From Vibrio sp. 10N.261.45.E2 (GTDB taxonomy: Bacteria; Pseudomonadota; Gammaproteobacteria; Enterobacterales; Vibrionaceae), in the NCBI RefSeq assembly GCF_002875705.1, contig NZ_MCZZ01000124.1, forward strand, positions 1 through 64,000: DNA of 64,000 nt, given 5' to 3'. The position numbers and the translations under genes were made by a program. Below are positions 8,292 through 17,458 of this stretch, one piece after another (positions within the stretch are counted from its first letter, which is position 1; each line of letters begins with the position of its first letter). A model generated the notes under the pieces. That model made no database searches and was not told where the DNA came from. It was given only the letters and a program-made list of their open reading frames with translations.

Positions 8292-8343
8292 AAAGCGAGT
8301 GAGTATTGAAGGAAGAATCCTGAACTACTCACTCGCTTTTTTG
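8292..8343 (+). terminator. Terminator of MFS gene
   Basis: Stem AAGCGAGTGAGTA / TACTCACTCGCTT followed by TTTTTT; the loop is about 22 nt. Confidence 0.8.
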
Positions 8344-8466
8344 TTGGTCGTTATCATTGAGTTTATAACTAGCGAAACTTGCATAAACCTCACTGAATAA
8401 TAAGACTATTCTTTTCGTTTTAATTTATAGTGTCCACTTGCTCATTTAAAAATCATCCGCAGGCTT

Positions 8467-9192
8467 ATGGAATACATAGATCAGACTGTCCTTATCGCAA
8501 TGGGACTCATTTTTGTCGGCTCGTTTGTGCAAACCGCAATCGGCTTTGGTTTGGCTATTGTTGCTGCCCCACTGTTGTTTTTGGTCTCTCCAGACTATGT
8601 CCCTGCGCCTATCTGTCTCATTGGTTTGTTTATCTCGTTGTTCAACGCTTTTAAACATCGAGCGAACATCTCTATTGGCGGATTAAAAATCGCGTTGCTC
8701 GGCCGGATTCCGGGCTCACTAGCAGGTGGAGCTTTATTGGTGATGGTTTCAACGAGCGTTCTATCTTTATGGTTGGGCTTATTGGTAGTATTTGCGGTGA
8801 TTGTTAGCCTACTGCCATTTAGGCTCGAACCCACCCCAACTAAGATGGGTATTGCGGGGTTCTTCTCAGGATTCTTTGGCACCAGTTCGGGTATTGGTGG
8901 TCCACCGATGGCACTACTACTCCAACACCAAGATGCGAATCAGCTTCGTGGTAATCTTTCTGCGTTTTTCGTGTTTAGTTCTATTATCTCGTTACTGGTA
9001 CAGATCCCAATAGGCTTCTTCACCATGCACCATTTGATGGTTACCATACCATTGCTGCCTGCAGCTTGGCTGGGTTATAAAGTGGCATTGATGACGACAC
9101 AAAGTATCCCTAAAGAGAAGATACGCATCGGTTCATTACTGCTATGTTCTATCAGTGGCTTTACGGCAATCTGGCAGGGGTTAGCTGGCTAG
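8467..9192 (+). CDS. TSUP family (TauE/SafE) transporter
   Basis: A 241-residue protein with about eight membrane segments and the two family repeats: GSFVQTAIGFGLAIVAAPLL (residues 18-37) and GFFSGFFGTSSGIGGPPMAL (about 135-154). TSUP proteins export or import small sulfur-containing anions such as sulfite and sulfoacetate. No sulfur metabolism gene is adjacent, so the substrate is open. The ATG is the first in frame with a weak CAGG upstream. Confidence 0.85.
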   Translation: MEYIDQTVLIAMGLIFVGSFVQTAIGFGLAIVAAPLLFLVSPDYVPAPICLIGLFISLFNAFKHRANISIGGLKIALLGRIPGSLAGGALLVMVSTSVLSLWLGLLVVFAVIVSLLPFRLEPTPTKMGIAGFFSGFFGTSSGIGGPPMALLLQHQDANQLRGNLSAFFVFSSIISLLVQIPIGFFTMHHLMVTIPLLPAAWLGYKVALMTTQSIPKEKIRIGSLLLCSISGFTAIWQGLAG

Positions 9193-9270
9193 TGGCGATA
9201 GAGAAACGCAATAGAAATACACCTTAGAAAATCAACACAGTTCAAACACCCACTAGAAAAAGGACGCTCT

Positions 9271-9633
9271 ATGAACTACGACGAATTCAATGCATTCTGC
9301 AAATCACTGCCTGCAACCAGTTATGTGATGCAGTGGAATAATTCGCACGTTTGGAAAGTGGGTGGCAAAGTGTTTGCGATTGGTGGTTGGGGACCGAAAG
9401 ATGAGCCTGCGTTTATCTTTAAGGCGTCCGATCAGAATTTCGATTTTCTCAAAGAAGAGCCAGGCTATAAACCCGCACCCTACTTTGCCTCGCGTGGCAT
9501 GAAATGGATTCAGCTTTTTGAGAGCACATCAGAAAGGGATGAAGAACTGAGATATTACCTCACTGAGTCACACCGAATTGTGTCCTTAGGTCTAACCAAA
9601 AAGAAACAAGCAGAACTCGGGCTAAATCAGTAG
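9271..9633 (+). CDS. MmcQ/YjbR family protein
   Basis: A 120-residue protein with the YjbR fold signature: MNYDEFNAFCKSLPATSYVMQWN, VWKVGGKVFAIGGW, FKASDQNFDFL, and a C-terminal helix with SHRIVSLGLTKKKQAELGL. The family has a double-wing fold related to DNA-binding proteins, but its role is unknown. Its length is normal for the family and it is preceded by AAAAGGA. It stands alone between TSUP and the convergent PAP2 gene. Confidence 0.85.
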   Translation: MNYDEFNAFCKSLPATSYVMQWNNSHVWKVGGKVFAIGGWGPKDEPAFIFKASDQNFDFLKEEPGYKPAPYFASRGMKWIQLFESTSERDEELRYYLTESHRIVSLGLTKKKQAELGLNQ

Positions 9634-9725
9634 CCAGAATTTCTGCTTGTTAATCGCTTATGCAAAACTGAATTAGCCTTTAAAAACTTATTCAGCCTTG
9701 AGAAAACCAAATCGCTCTTAAAACC

Positions 9726-10469
9726 TTAAGCCCCTCTTAAAAACTGCGGCAGTAAAGGCTCTATCTTGTGCGTTGGCACTAGTGGTACCAAAAGATAGAT
9801 CAAGCCAGCAAAGGCGATAGACGCCGCTAAGTCTTCTGGTCGATGCATGCCAAGCCACACACGGCTATAGGCAACACCACCAGCCCAAACCAACAAACCG
9901 CCGACTAGATAAAAGCGTTTCGCCTCTAGGAACAATCCGCCAAAGAATGCCAAACACACACCAACGAAAATCATGTGTCCAGATGGGAAAGAGTAATCGG
10001 TTTCGCCAAGCCAATGACGTGTTCGCCACTCGCTAACCTTATCTTGCACAGATTCAATCGCCGCATTCTTTTCTACCAAAGGCAGCTCATAAAACAGTTC
10101 TGGCATTTCAACCACTTCCTGCGAGACCAAAAACTCAGAATAAGGGCGTGGGCTCTCTGTTGAGTGCTTTAAGAAGGTCTTAGCCGCAAAGCTGAGCACC
10201 AGTAGTATACCGAGCTGCAGACAAAGGCTAACTAACTTAGCTTTGGTGAACTTCATCGTGAGCACGACTAAAGACAAAACAGCGAGCGTTATTAAGAACC
10301 CTTGATTACCCGCCGAGTAAGTTACAAAAGTAATAAATGCACCATAGAAGGGCTGGACCGCACTTCCAAGGTCGAAATCAGATCCAAAGATCAAAAAGGG
10401 TACGAGGGAATACAAGCTTAAAACGAGCAGTAACAAGCCTTTGGATTTGTTAGAGAACAGAGAAGTCAT
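9726..10469 (-). CDS. PAP2 family phosphatase
   Basis: A 247-residue membrane protein with all three PAP2 motifs: K-x6-RP (KHSTESPRP), PSGH (FPSGHMIF), and SR-x5-H-x3-D (SRVWLGMHRPED), placed between membrane helices so that the active site faces the periplasm. Such enzymes dephosphorylate phosphatidylglycerophosphate, phosphatidate or undecaprenyl pyrophosphate; the PgpB group is a reasonable comparison. It is monocistronic. Confidence 0.87.
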   Translation of the reverse strand: MTSLFSNKSKGLLLLVLSLYSLVPFLIFGSDFDLGSAVQPFYGAFITFVTYSAGNQGFLITLAVLSLVVLTMKFTKAKLVSLCLQLGILLVLSFAAKTFLKHSTESPRPYSEFLVSQEVVEMPELFYELPLVEKNAAIESVQDKVSEWRTRHWLGETDYSFPSGHMIFVGVCLAFFGGLFLEAKRFYLVGGLLVWAGGVAYSRVWLGMHRPEDLAASIAFAGLIYLLVPLVPTHKIEPLLPQFLRGA

Positions 10470-10847
10470 AGCTAAGATCTTTGAGATAAAGTGGTCGGAT
10501 GCTATCGCAGCTTAGCATCGCTAATATCAATTTTATGTCAAAACGGTCAGCAAACCGTCATGGTGTAACAATAATCGATTAATGGTTTTTTTGAGTATTG
10601 AGATGATGAACAGTCTCGTCATCACCAATAACTCTGTACATCCACTTGTGCACATATAGACGTTAAAACCAATAGAGCCTGGCCTCTAACCCACTAAACC
10701 CTACACGCTAAGGTCTGCCGATAAAGTGAGCACTTACAGGCTTAAAAGAGCTGAATCTGAAAAACTTTGCTGCCAGTCCTTTAAATCCAGTATTGAAAGG
10801 ATTACCATCTGGTCTGCTTTCATAGCAAAACAGATTATTAATTTTTA
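10470..10847. other. Intergenic region upstream of the rib leader
   Basis: About 380 bp separating the PAP2 start from the FMN riboswitch. It should contain the ribB promoter, but I cannot single out a convincing -35/-10 pair. No ORF is supported. Confidence 0.45.
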
Positions 10848-10990
10848 TTCTCAGGGCGGGGCGAAATTCCCCACCGGCGGTATGTCCTTAGCAAAATCTA
10901 AAGATAAGCCCGCGAGCGCTCGATTCGTCGAGGTCAGCAGATCTGGTGAGATGCCAGAGCCGACGGTTATAGTCCGGATGAGAGAGAATG
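10848..10990 (+). promoter_or_regulatory. FMN riboswitch (RFN element)
   Basis: The conserved RFN core is visible in order: TCAGGGCGGGG, CCCCACCGGCGGTA, a variable arm, AGCCCGCGAGCG, AGATCTGGTGAGATGCCAGA, GCCGACGGTTATAGTCCGGATG, AGAGAG. It sits about 190 bp before ribB and should turn it off when FMN is abundant. A 93-codon reading frame crosses this element; it is not a gene. Confidence 0.95.
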
Positions 10991-11006
10991 GAAACACACT
11001 CGTTTA

Positions 11007-11049
11007 AGTTGGAAAGGCGTACCTATTTATTGGGTTCATGCCTCCAACT
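11007..11049 (+). promoter_or_regulatory. Riboswitch expression-platform hairpin
   Basis: AGTTGG...CCAACT with inner GGC/GCC pairing just after the aptamer. No T-run follows, so control may act on translation or via Rho rather than by an intrinsic terminator. Confidence 0.45.
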
Positions 11050-11178
11050 CGAACGGGTGCATTTCGTTTTGGATAAACCATAATGAGCTAAAACTGACTT
11101 GTAATGAGTCGGCTTTGTTGTGCTCGGTTGAGATCCCTCATACAGCCCTGATTCTGGTGATATTTTAGGAGTTTAACC

Positions 11179-11835
11179 ATGAATCAGTCTTCACTACTTG
11201 CCGAATTTGGCGAACCAATCACTCGCGTTGAAAACGCACTGCAAGCTCTACGCGAAGGTCGTGGCGTACTTCTACTTGACGATGAAGATCGTGAAAACGA
11301 AGGCGACATCATCTACTCAGTAGAACACCTAACCAATGCTCAAATGGCACTAATGATCCGCGAATGCAGCGGTATTGTGTGCCTATGTCTAACTGACGAG
11401 CAAGCAAACCAACTTGAACTTCCACCTATGGTTGTTGATAACAACAGCGCAAACCAAACTGCGTTTACCGTCACTATCGAAGCAAAAGTTGGCGTAACGA
11501 CGGGTGTTTCTGCCGCTGACCGTGTAACAACGATCAAGACAGCTGCAAACCCAGCAGCTAAGCCGACTGACCTTGCTCGCCCTGGCCATGTATTCCCATT
11601 ACGCGCTCGTAAAGGTGGCGTACTTGCTCGCCGCGGCCACACAGAAGGTACTGTGGATCTTATGCAAATGGCTGGTCTGCAATCGGCAGGTGTACTGTGT
11701 GAAGTAACCAACCCAGACGGTACGATGGCAAAAGCGCCAGAGATCGTTGCTTTCGGCAAGCTTCACAACATGCCAGTACTGACCATTGAAGACATGGTGA
11801 TGTACCGCACTGAGTTCGACCTTAAGCTTGCGTAA
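11179..11835 (+). CDS. ribB: 3,4-dihydroxy-2-butanone-4-phosphate synthase
   Basis: A 218-residue enzyme converting ribulose 5-phosphate to formate and dihydroxybutanone phosphate, the four-carbon precursor of riboflavin. The acidic active-site loop [13 protein letters not shown] (residues 34-46) and the [12 protein letters not shown] region are intact. It is a stand-alone RibB with no RibA (GTP cyclohydrolase II) domain. The start ATG has TTAGGAG 6 nt upstream. It is regulated by the FMN riboswitch in its leader and followed by a strong hairpin. It lies apart from any other rib gene, consistent with a separately regulated copy. Confidence 0.96.
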   Translation: MNQSSLLAEFGEPITRVENALQALREGRGVLLLDDEDRENEGDIIYSVEHLTNAQMALMIRECSGIVCLCLTDEQANQLELPPMVVDNNSANQTAFTVTIEAKVGVTTGVSAADRVTTIKTAANPAAKPTDLARPGHVFPLRARKGGVLARRGHTEGTVDLMQMAGLQSAGVLCEVTNPDGTMAKAPEIVAFGKLHNMPVLTIEDMVMYRTEFDLKLA

Positions 11836-11896
11836 TGTTTAATCCTCAACGCTAAACACTTAGCGCAGAGGGTGAATAAACTCAGAAATGAATATT

Positions 11897-11953
11897 GAAA
11901 GGCCTCACTCTTACTGCTTTTTCTAGTTAAAAGTAGTAAGAGTGAGGCCTTCT
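11897..11953. terminator. Terminator of ribB
   Basis: Long inverted repeat: GAAAGGCCTCACTCTTACT pairs with AGTAAGAGTGAGGCCTTC. The T-rich flank serves ribB. Confidence 0.85.
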
Positions 11954-12042
11954 TCATTTCCTACACTGAAACCTAAGACCTTCTCCCCACCGAATACTAA
12001 CTTCTCAAAAAACCTTGCAACAGATGAGAAATATTCACTCGA

Positions 12043-12076
12043 ATGGTGAAGTCATGCACCATCATTGATCATCAAT
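12043..12076. promoter_or_regulatory. Candidate enhancer palindromes
   Basis: Two adjacent inverted repeats: ATGGTG-N8-CACCAT (12043-12062) and ATTGAT-C-ATCAAT (12064-12076). They lie about 50-80 bp upstream of a -24/-12 promoter, where bacterial enhancer-binding proteins usually bind. Confidence 0.4.
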
Positions 12077-12122
12077 AATTCCAAGAAAATTATAAACAAC
12101 TGAAATATAAAACTTATTAATT

Positions 12123-12139
12123 TTGGCACAGTGCCTGCA
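12123..12139 (+). promoter_or_regulatory. Sigma-54 (-24/-12) promoter
   Basis: TTGGCAC-AGTGC-CTGCA: the GG and GC dinucleotides have the exact 12-bp separation of the sigma-54 consensus. The predicted start site is about 28 nt before the downstream ATG. Confidence 0.75.
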
Positions 12140-12177
12140 CTACCACTAAGTAGGTATACAAATATTAGGAGTTGAAT

Positions 12178-13026
12178 ATGTTTGTAGTTATTTCAGTGGG
12201 TTTATCCCTATTAGTACTTGCAGCCCTGTTTCATTTCTCAAGGAAGAGACAGACAGCACTATCACACAGGTTTGAAACCTTAGTTCTACTCAGAGAGTTA
12301 TTGTCGCTATCACGCAAACACCGCGCAGCAACGCATTACGCTCTGGCGTATAAATTGTCTAGCGACTCGATTCGCAAAGTGAACAAGATTTACGACAACA
12401 TACTTGAGGTATCTGAGCTGCTTCAATCTCATGTCTCGTTCGATAGTCGCCCTATGTATCGCATCTATCACCTTAAGCTCATCGCCATGCACAGCGACTG
12501 GCAAAACCGTAGCTTAGTACGCAACCAATCGATTCATGGCAAAACCATTCGCCATAGCATGTTCTTAATGGATGAAGTGATGATCATCTGGCTGATTCAG
12601 TCTGAACGTGAAGACATGAGCCGTGAGTATCACATGAATTGGCAACAGATCTTAGACTGCATGGAGATCTTGACCAAGCTGAGAATGTGCATTCCCGACA
12701 TGGAAAAACCCGAGGAGTATTTGAGGTTCAAGTTCTACGCATCTCAAACTCATCGCAAACTGAACCAATTATCGATTATTTGCCCTATCAGTAGCGGGTC
12801 CCCCATTTGCACACGTGCGATGCATGCACTCACTGAGATCGCATCAAGCACGGAAGCAACCCAACCCGCAGATAGCATGTACGAGTTGACCAGTGATATC
12901 TCTACTGTGGTTTCTCAAGTTTACGACCAAGTATTGTCAGACATTACTAGAAGTTTGTATCAGCCTTTACCTAGCATCAACGATAAGGCGATAAACACCC
13001 GATTATCCGTACACCATTACATCTAA
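12178..13026 (+). CDS. Membrane-anchored protein of unknown function
   Basis: A 282-residue protein with one N-terminal membrane anchor (residues 2-20) followed by basic RKRQ and a long, mostly helical soluble region (for example ELLSLSRKHRAATHYALAY, NRSLVRNQSIHGKTIRH). I do not recognise the family. The Arg/His-rich helical N-terminal part faintly recalls NIT-type sensing bundles, but topology and motifs do not settle it. ATG at 12178 has GGAG 6 nt upstream; a TTG two codons earlier is less likely. The sigma-54 type promoter just upstream is its most telling feature. It is monocistronic, ending in a hairpin terminator. Confidence 0.7.
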   Translation: MFVVISVGLSLLVLAALFHFSRKRQTALSHRFETLVLLRELLSLSRKHRAATHYALAYKLSSDSIRKVNKIYDNILEVSELLQSHVSFDSRPMYRIYHLKLIAMHSDWQNRSLVRNQSIHGKTIRHSMFLMDEVMIIWLIQSEREDMSREYHMNWQQILDCMEILTKLRMCIPDMEKPEEYLRFKFYASQTHRKLNQLSIICPISSGSPICTRAMHALTEIASSTEATQPADSMYELTSDISTVVSQVYDQVLSDITRSLYQPLPSINDKAINTRLSVHHYI

Positions 13027-13075
13027 AGACTTCGTGAGAGGAGAGCGTGCTGGAACTCTGAATTATTGAGTTCGA

Positions 13076-13105
13076 ATCCGATATCACCATTGATATCGGA
13101 TTTTT
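13076..13105 (+). terminator. Hairpin terminator
   Basis: ATCCGATATCA-CCAT-TGATATCGGAT followed by TTTT, 49 nt after the stop of the sigma-54-linked gene. Confidence 0.85.
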
Positions 13106-13294
13106 GTATTTATGGACTTTTAAATTCCTATCGCTGTATATCATTGCCTATGAAGCTTCAAACATCCCCAGACTTGATATCACTAGACCAAATCTCCGAA
13201 AAAAAAATCAATGAACTGATGAACTCGAATCTGGCAAATTCCCACGCCAACGTTTTGGTGTCTCTTACTAGTTAGCTTATATGTAAAAACTAAA

Positions 13295-13326
13295 AAAGCC
13301 GCTTGTTCAAAACAATGCGGCTTTCT
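13295..13326 (-). terminator. Terminator of bicupin gene
   Basis: AAAGCCGC / GCGGCTTT with an inner TTGTT/AACAA stem. On the minus strand it is followed by a T-tract. It lies 23 nt beyond the cupin stop. Confidence 0.75.
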
Positions 13327-13346
13327 CATCTATATTGAGTATGCCT

Positions 13347-14000
13347 TTAATTCACAGGCAGGTGACCCGTTTTCACAAGGATGACCGTCTCTTCTTCCAC
13401 ATAAGGGAAATGCTCACTCATATGAGGGCTGCGCATCCATGTGTGTTTCGGGTACACGCCATGTTCATCTTTAAAGGTGCCCGACAAAACAAAGATCTCC
13501 TCACCACCAAAGTGACGGTGCGGCTGAAAACGTTCGCCAACTGGCCACTTCACCAACGCAACATGTTCGTGTTCGAATTCATGCAGTGGCATCACTTGTA
13601 AACCACCAATGCCCGGAAGCCAGTCTGTTTCCAGCGTATTAATACGGACTTGAGTTAAGTCTCTTGCATCAAACTGGTTTAGTTTAACCAAGATCGTGCA
13701 GCCATTTTTGCTTGATGGAGAATGCGCGCTGCCCGGCGGGTTGCGAATGTAAGTACCTGCAGGGAAGTCTCCTGTTTCATCTGAGAATACTCCGTCTAAC
13801 ACGAAAATCTCTTCGCCTTGGGGATGTGGGTGCTCAGAAAACGAAGATGCAGGATCGTACTTAACCACACTGGTTGTATGGCCCGATTCTTTATCTTCTC
13901 TTTCAAGCGGCTTACGCCATACCCCTTTAGCTGGGCTCGCAACCCAATCTAACGGTTCAGTTTCTATAACCAGTCTCTTTGAAAAATCCATGTTGAACAT
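13347..14000 (-). CDS. Bicupin protein of the ChrR-like type
   Basis: A 217-residue cytoplasmic protein with two cupin domains. Cupin 1 (about residues 35-105) carries SEHPHPQGEEIFVLDG and cupin 2 (about 150-215) carries QPHRHFGGEEIFVLSG, both close to the metal-binding consensus H-x-H-x(3-5)-E. The domains resemble the cupin of the anti-sigma factor ChrR, but there is no zinc-binding N-terminal anti-sigma domain and no sigma factor nearby. It probably binds Fe, Mn or Zn; the reaction or ligand is unknown. Confidence 0.78.
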   Translation of the reverse strand: MFNMDFSKRLVIETEPLDWVASPAKGVWRKPLEREDKESGHTTSVVKYDPASSFSEHPHPQGEEIFVLDGVFSDETGDFPAGTYIRNPPGSAHSPSSKNGCTILVKLNQFDARDLTQVRINTLETDWLPGIGGLQVMPLHEFEHEHVALVKWPVGERFQPHRHFGGEEIFVLSGTFKDEHGVYPKHTWMRSPHMSEHFPYVEEETVILVKTGHLPVN

Positions 14001-14134
14001 AATGGCGACCTTACTCTTGTTATCGTTTTAATTATTATTGTTGTATTTCTAGCTTTTATTCTACGCGAATACTGATAAAGGTGACTATCTCGCTGCTATT
14101 TCGCCAATCCGACAGCCACCTAAAAGAATCCTAA

Positions 14135-14902
14135 TTAATTGCGGCCAGCAATCACACCGCCATCAATATCCCATATTGCCCCCGTTACCCAATCAGCGCT
14201 GTCAGACAACAAGAAAGAGATACTATTGGCGATATCTTTCGGCAAACCTACGCGACCAATAGGGTGAAATGCGTTAAAGCCTTCTAGCGCTTGATCCACC
14301 TCTTCAGGCTTAATGAAAGATTCGTAAATCGGTGTTTTAACCACAGCTGGGGAAACCGCATTTACACGAATGTTATGCTCTGCTAATTCCATCGCCATGT
14401 GTTGTGTTAATGCGTGCAAGCCCGCTTTTGCCATTGAGTACGCAGAAGATGGTGTCGCTTTGATCGCTTGTTTCGCCCACATAGAACCGACATTTACTAC
14501 GTTTCCGCCACCATTTTTGATCATCAACTTGCTGACAGCTTGAGTGATGAAGAAAGTCGCTTTATTGAGCTGCATATATTGTTCGTAATCCGACTCTTGA
14601 TGCTCGATAAACGCTTTAGGTTTGAAGTAGCCAGCCGCGTTAACAAGGTAACCAATACCCTCTTCGAGCGACTCTAGATGCGTAATAAGATTCGACACAC
14701 TTTCCTCATCATAAAGGTTAGCTTGCCAACCAGAGGCGCGGCCTAGCGATTGAAGTTCTGACACCGCTTTATCTAACTTAGTTGGGTTATTGCCGACCAC
14801 CAACACATGGATGTTTTGAGCGACTAACTGCTTCGCTGTTTCAAAGCCCATCCCGCTTGTGCCACCGATGACGACTGCAATACCATTTTTAGTGAAGTTC
14901 AT
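14135..14902 (-). CDS. Short-chain dehydrogenase/reductase
   Basis: A 255-residue SDR. The cofactor loop is [12 protein letters not shown] (near residue 13); the catalytic residues appear as N-V-GS, then Y-S-M-A-K; the C-terminal [13 protein letters not shown] motif is typical of the classical family. Substrate unknown. The start is the ATG at 14902 with GGAG 8 nt upstream. It is divergent from an HxlR regulator that probably controls it. Confidence 0.87.
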   Translation of the reverse strand: MNFTKNGIAVVIGGTSGMGFETAKQLVAQNIHVLVVGNNPTKLDKAVSELQSLGRASGWQANLYDEESVSNLITHLESLEEGIGYLVNAAGYFKPKAFIEHQESDYEQYMQLNKATFFITQAVSKLMIKNGGGNVVNVGSMWAKQAIKATPSSAYSMAKAGLHALTQHMAMELAEHNIRVNAVSPAVVKTPIYESFIKPEEVDQALEGFNAFHPIGRVGLPKDIANSISFLLSDSADWVTGAIWDIDGGVIAGRN

Positions 14903-14965
14903 TTTGTTATCTCCTAAGTCATGTGAACGTGGTAATCTTAGGCTTTGAACTAACACTATGAATAG

Positions 14966-14994
14966 TAAGTACAAATCGGTTAGGTAGGTACTTA
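14966..14994. promoter_or_regulatory. Candidate HxlR operator
   Basis: TAAGTAC-N15-GTACTTA, a perfect 7+7 inverted repeat in the divergent SDR-HxlR intergenic region. The half-site centres are about two helical turns apart, and GTAC-centred operators are usual for HxlR proteins. Confidence 0.55.
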
Positions 14995-15007
14995 TTGGTA
15001 CATCTTT

Positions 15008-15346
15008 ATGAAAAATCAGGAAAACTTTTTTTCAAGAAAATCAGCACCAGAGCGTTCCGCTCGCATGGTAGAAACCATCTACGGCTGTAAATGGTCGCTC
15101 ACGGTTTACCAACTGCTGGCAAATGGCATTAATCGCCCCGGTGAAATGGTGCGTTCGGTCGAAGGGCTATCGACCAAGGTACTGAATGAATGTTTGAAGC
15201 GAAATGTGGAGTTCGGGATTTTAGATAAACAGATGTTCAACGAACTGCCACCAAGAGTGGAATATCAAGTAACACCGTTCGGTGAGAAGTTTTTACTCAT
15301 TCTAGATCAGCTAGAAAACCTACAAAACGAAATCGACGAGATGTAA
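15008..15346 (+). CDS. HxlR family transcriptional regulator
   Basis: A 112-residue winged-helix protein of the HxlR/DUF24 type: [24 protein letters not shown] (residues 24-47), recognition helix [19 protein letters not shown], wing [14 protein letters not shown]. The cysteine in GCKW is in the position used for thiol or electrophile sensing by HypR/QorR/YodB types, so a reactive-carbonyl signal is possible. It is divergent from the SDR gene, the usual target arrangement. Confidence 0.87.
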   Translation: MKNQENFFSRKSAPERSARMVETIYGCKWSLTVYQLLANGINRPGEMVRSVEGLSTKVLNECLKRNVEFGILDKQMFNELPPRVEYQVTPFGEKFLLILDQLENLQNEIDEM

Positions 15347-15393
15347 ACCCAAGCGAGCTCACTCTATTACAAACAATGGACAGTAAGAGCCAC

Positions 15394-16299
15394 TCAGCTG
15401 ACTGGCATTTGTTCAAAACGCCCTTTCACAAAATCAATAAAGGTTCGAATACGGCTCGGTTGATAGCGGTCTCGATGGTAGATCGCTGAAAAGTCGACTT
15501 TAGGTACCATCCACTCATCAAACACCTGCACCAGTTGCCCATCGTTCATTTCTTGTAAGCAGTAGATGGTTGGAACACGAATAATCCCGTTGCCCGACTT
15601 GGCCCCCTGCACCAATACTCGACCATTTTTACATTGCAGCCTACCCGTCACATGCACATCGACCGTTTTTTTGGTGTCGTCCAAGGCTTGAAAGCTCCAC
15701 TTACGCACCGAACCGGTTAAGCAATCATGATGGATAAGATCCTTAGGATGATTAGGCTTGCCTTTGCGAGTGAAATATTCTGGGCTCGCGAGTGTTCCCA
15801 TTTCAATGTCCAAAAGCTTCCTTGCGATGAAGCCCGCATCTTCAAGGCTTCCCATACGAAAAGCGATATCGAAAGCGTCTTCAATCAAATCGACTCGGTT
15901 GCTACTAAAATCAAGGCTAATGCTGATATCGGGATAGAGCTGCATAAATTCATTGACCAAATCAGCAATGATCACCTCGCCCAGATAACCTCCGACACAG
16001 TTGACTTTTATGTCGCCGCGCACTTCTTCGACATCATCCACAGCAGCAATCAGGGCTTGGTCTATATTATCTAGAGCTTGTTCGCATCTCACGTACAGAT
16101 CTTGTCCTGCGTGGGTCAACCTTAGGGTTCGAGTGGTGCGAATAAACAACGTCACGCCCATCTGCTTTTCTAGACTACTTACTTGGCGTGATACATGGGA
16201 ACGTGACACATCGAGCTCCTCAGCGGCTTTAGTAAAGTTACCTAAACGCGCAATAAGCACGAAAGAACGAATATCAGACAGGTTAATTTGATTGAGCAT
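15394..16299 (-). CDS. LysR family transcriptional regulator
   Basis: A 301-residue LTTR: N-terminal winged helix (SDIRSFVLIARLGNFTKAAEELDVSRSHVSRQVSSLEKQMG) and a periplasmic-binding-like effector domain from about residue 90. It is divergent from an SDR gene (16526) with a 226-bp shared upstream region, so that SDR is its likely target. The effector is unknown. Confidence 0.88.
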   Translation of the reverse strand: MLNQINLSDIRSFVLIARLGNFTKAAEELDVSRSHVSRQVSSLEKQMGVTLFIRTTRTLRLTHAGQDLYVRCEQALDNIDQALIAAVDDVEEVRGDIKVNCVGGYLGEVIIADLVNEFMQLYPDISISLDFSSNRVDLIEDAFDIAFRMGSLEDAGFIARKLLDIEMGTLASPEYFTRKGKPNHPKDLIHHDCLTGSVRKWSFQALDDTKKTVDVHVTGRLQCKNGRVLVQGAKSGNGIIRVPTIYCLQEMNDGQLVQVFDEWMVPKVDFSAIYHRDRYQPSRIRTFIDFVKGRFEQMPVS

Positions 16300-16525
16300 A
16301 GTCGCTGGCTTACTTGTGAAATTAAAAAGGGATGAAGTAGTAAGGTGAATACATTTATTGTTGCATCACAGCAACAGTGTTTCAAGTAAAGCGCTATATA
16401 TCAACAATGTAATTTTCCTTAATATACCTCCATCGCAACGAAGGAGGGCAATAAGCTCTTGATTCGAATGCACTTAAACAATACGTCGTAGCCAATCGAC
16501 GCAATAAAAGTACAGAGGAAATAAA

Positions 16526-17245
16526 ATGAAAAAACTAATCGTAATTACAGGTGCAAGCTCTGGTATTGGTGAAGCAATCGCTCGTCGTCTAAGCGATGAA
16601 GGTCACCCTCTGCTACTTTTAGCTCGTCGTATTGATCGCCTTGAAGCGCTTAACCTACCAAACTCACTATCAGTGAAAGTAGACGTAACAGACAAAGCGT
16701 CTTTTGATGCAGCAATCGCTCAAGGTGAAGCTAAATTTGGCCCTGTAGATGCGCTTATCAACAACGCTGGTGCAATGCTTCTTGGTCAAATCGATACTCA
16801 AGATGCTCAAGAATGGAAGACAATGTTCGACGTGAACGTAATTGGTCTTCTAAACGGCATGCAGTCTGTACTTGCGCCAATGATGGAACGCAACACTGGT
16901 ACTATCATCAACATCAGCTCAATCGCGGGTAAGAAAACATTCCCGAACCACGCTGCATACTGTGGTACTAAATTTGCGGTACACGCTATCTCTGAGAACG
17001 TTCGTGAAGAAGTTGCCGCTTCAAATGTTCGTGTTACGACTATCGCACCGGGTGCAGTAGAAACTGAGCTTCTGTCTCACACAACATCTCAAGAGATCAA
17101 AGACGGTTACGATTCTTGGAAAGAGGACATGGGTGGTGTATTAGCTGCTGACGATATTGCTCGCGCTGTATCATTTGCTTACCAACAACCACAAAACGTA
17201 TGTATCCGTGAAATTGCTCTAGCACCAACGAAGCAACAGCCATAG
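16526..17245 (+). CDS. Short-chain dehydrogenase/reductase (YdfG-like)
   Basis: A 239-residue SDR with ITGASSGIGEAIARR at residues 6-20, LLLARR as the NADP-type adenosine-site loop, NNAG, catalytic ISSIAGKK...YCGTK, and PGAVETEL. It most resembles the YdfG/serine dehydrogenase-like, NADP-dependent branch; the substrate is a guess. Its codon use looks like that of well-expressed genes. AGAGGAAA lies just upstream of ATG. Confidence 0.87.
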   Translation: MKKLIVITGASSGIGEAIARRLSDEGHPLLLLARRIDRLEALNLPNSLSVKVDVTDKASFDAAIAQGEAKFGPVDALINNAGAMLLGQIDTQDAQEWKTMFDVNVIGLLNGMQSVLAPMMERNTGTIINISSIAGKKTFPNHAAYCGTKFAVHAISENVREEVAASNVRVTTIAPGAVETELLSHTTSQEIKDGYDSWKEDMGGVLAADDIARAVSFAYQQPQNVCIREIALAPTKQQP

Positions 17246-17284
17246 AAACTAATTAACACGCTGACATTGTGCTGCATAAATAGG

Positions 17285-17320
17285 AAGCGCCACTACTTAC
17301 CAAGTAGTGGCGCTTTTGTT
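17285..17320 (+). terminator. Terminator of SDR gene
   Basis: AAGCGCCACTACTT / AAGTAGTGGCGCTT hairpin followed by TTGTTTT. Confidence 0.85.
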
Positions 17321-17401
17321 TTCGGGTAACGATAATTGCAACCGCCATATCAATTGATACTTATACATGATTTGCTTGCGTTAATCGTGAAGTCGCTGAT
17401 G

Positions 17402-17439
17402 AAAAAAGGCGCCCAAGCTGGCTGGTGCTTGAACGCCTT
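17402..17439 (-). terminator. Terminator of ompW
   Basis: On the minus strand an AAGGCG...CGCCTT stem with inner CAAGC/GCTTG pairing ends in TTTTTT, 20 nt beyond the ompW stop. Confidence 0.75.
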
Positions 17440-17458
17440 AGTAAACTAAAAGTATGGG

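Noticed and set aside
10726..11007. 93-codon reading frame upstream of ribB
   Set aside because: It covers the FMN riboswitch aptamer; codons simply follow RNA structure.
13066..13275. 69-codon reading frame
   Set aside because: It spans a terminator hairpin and has no start signal.
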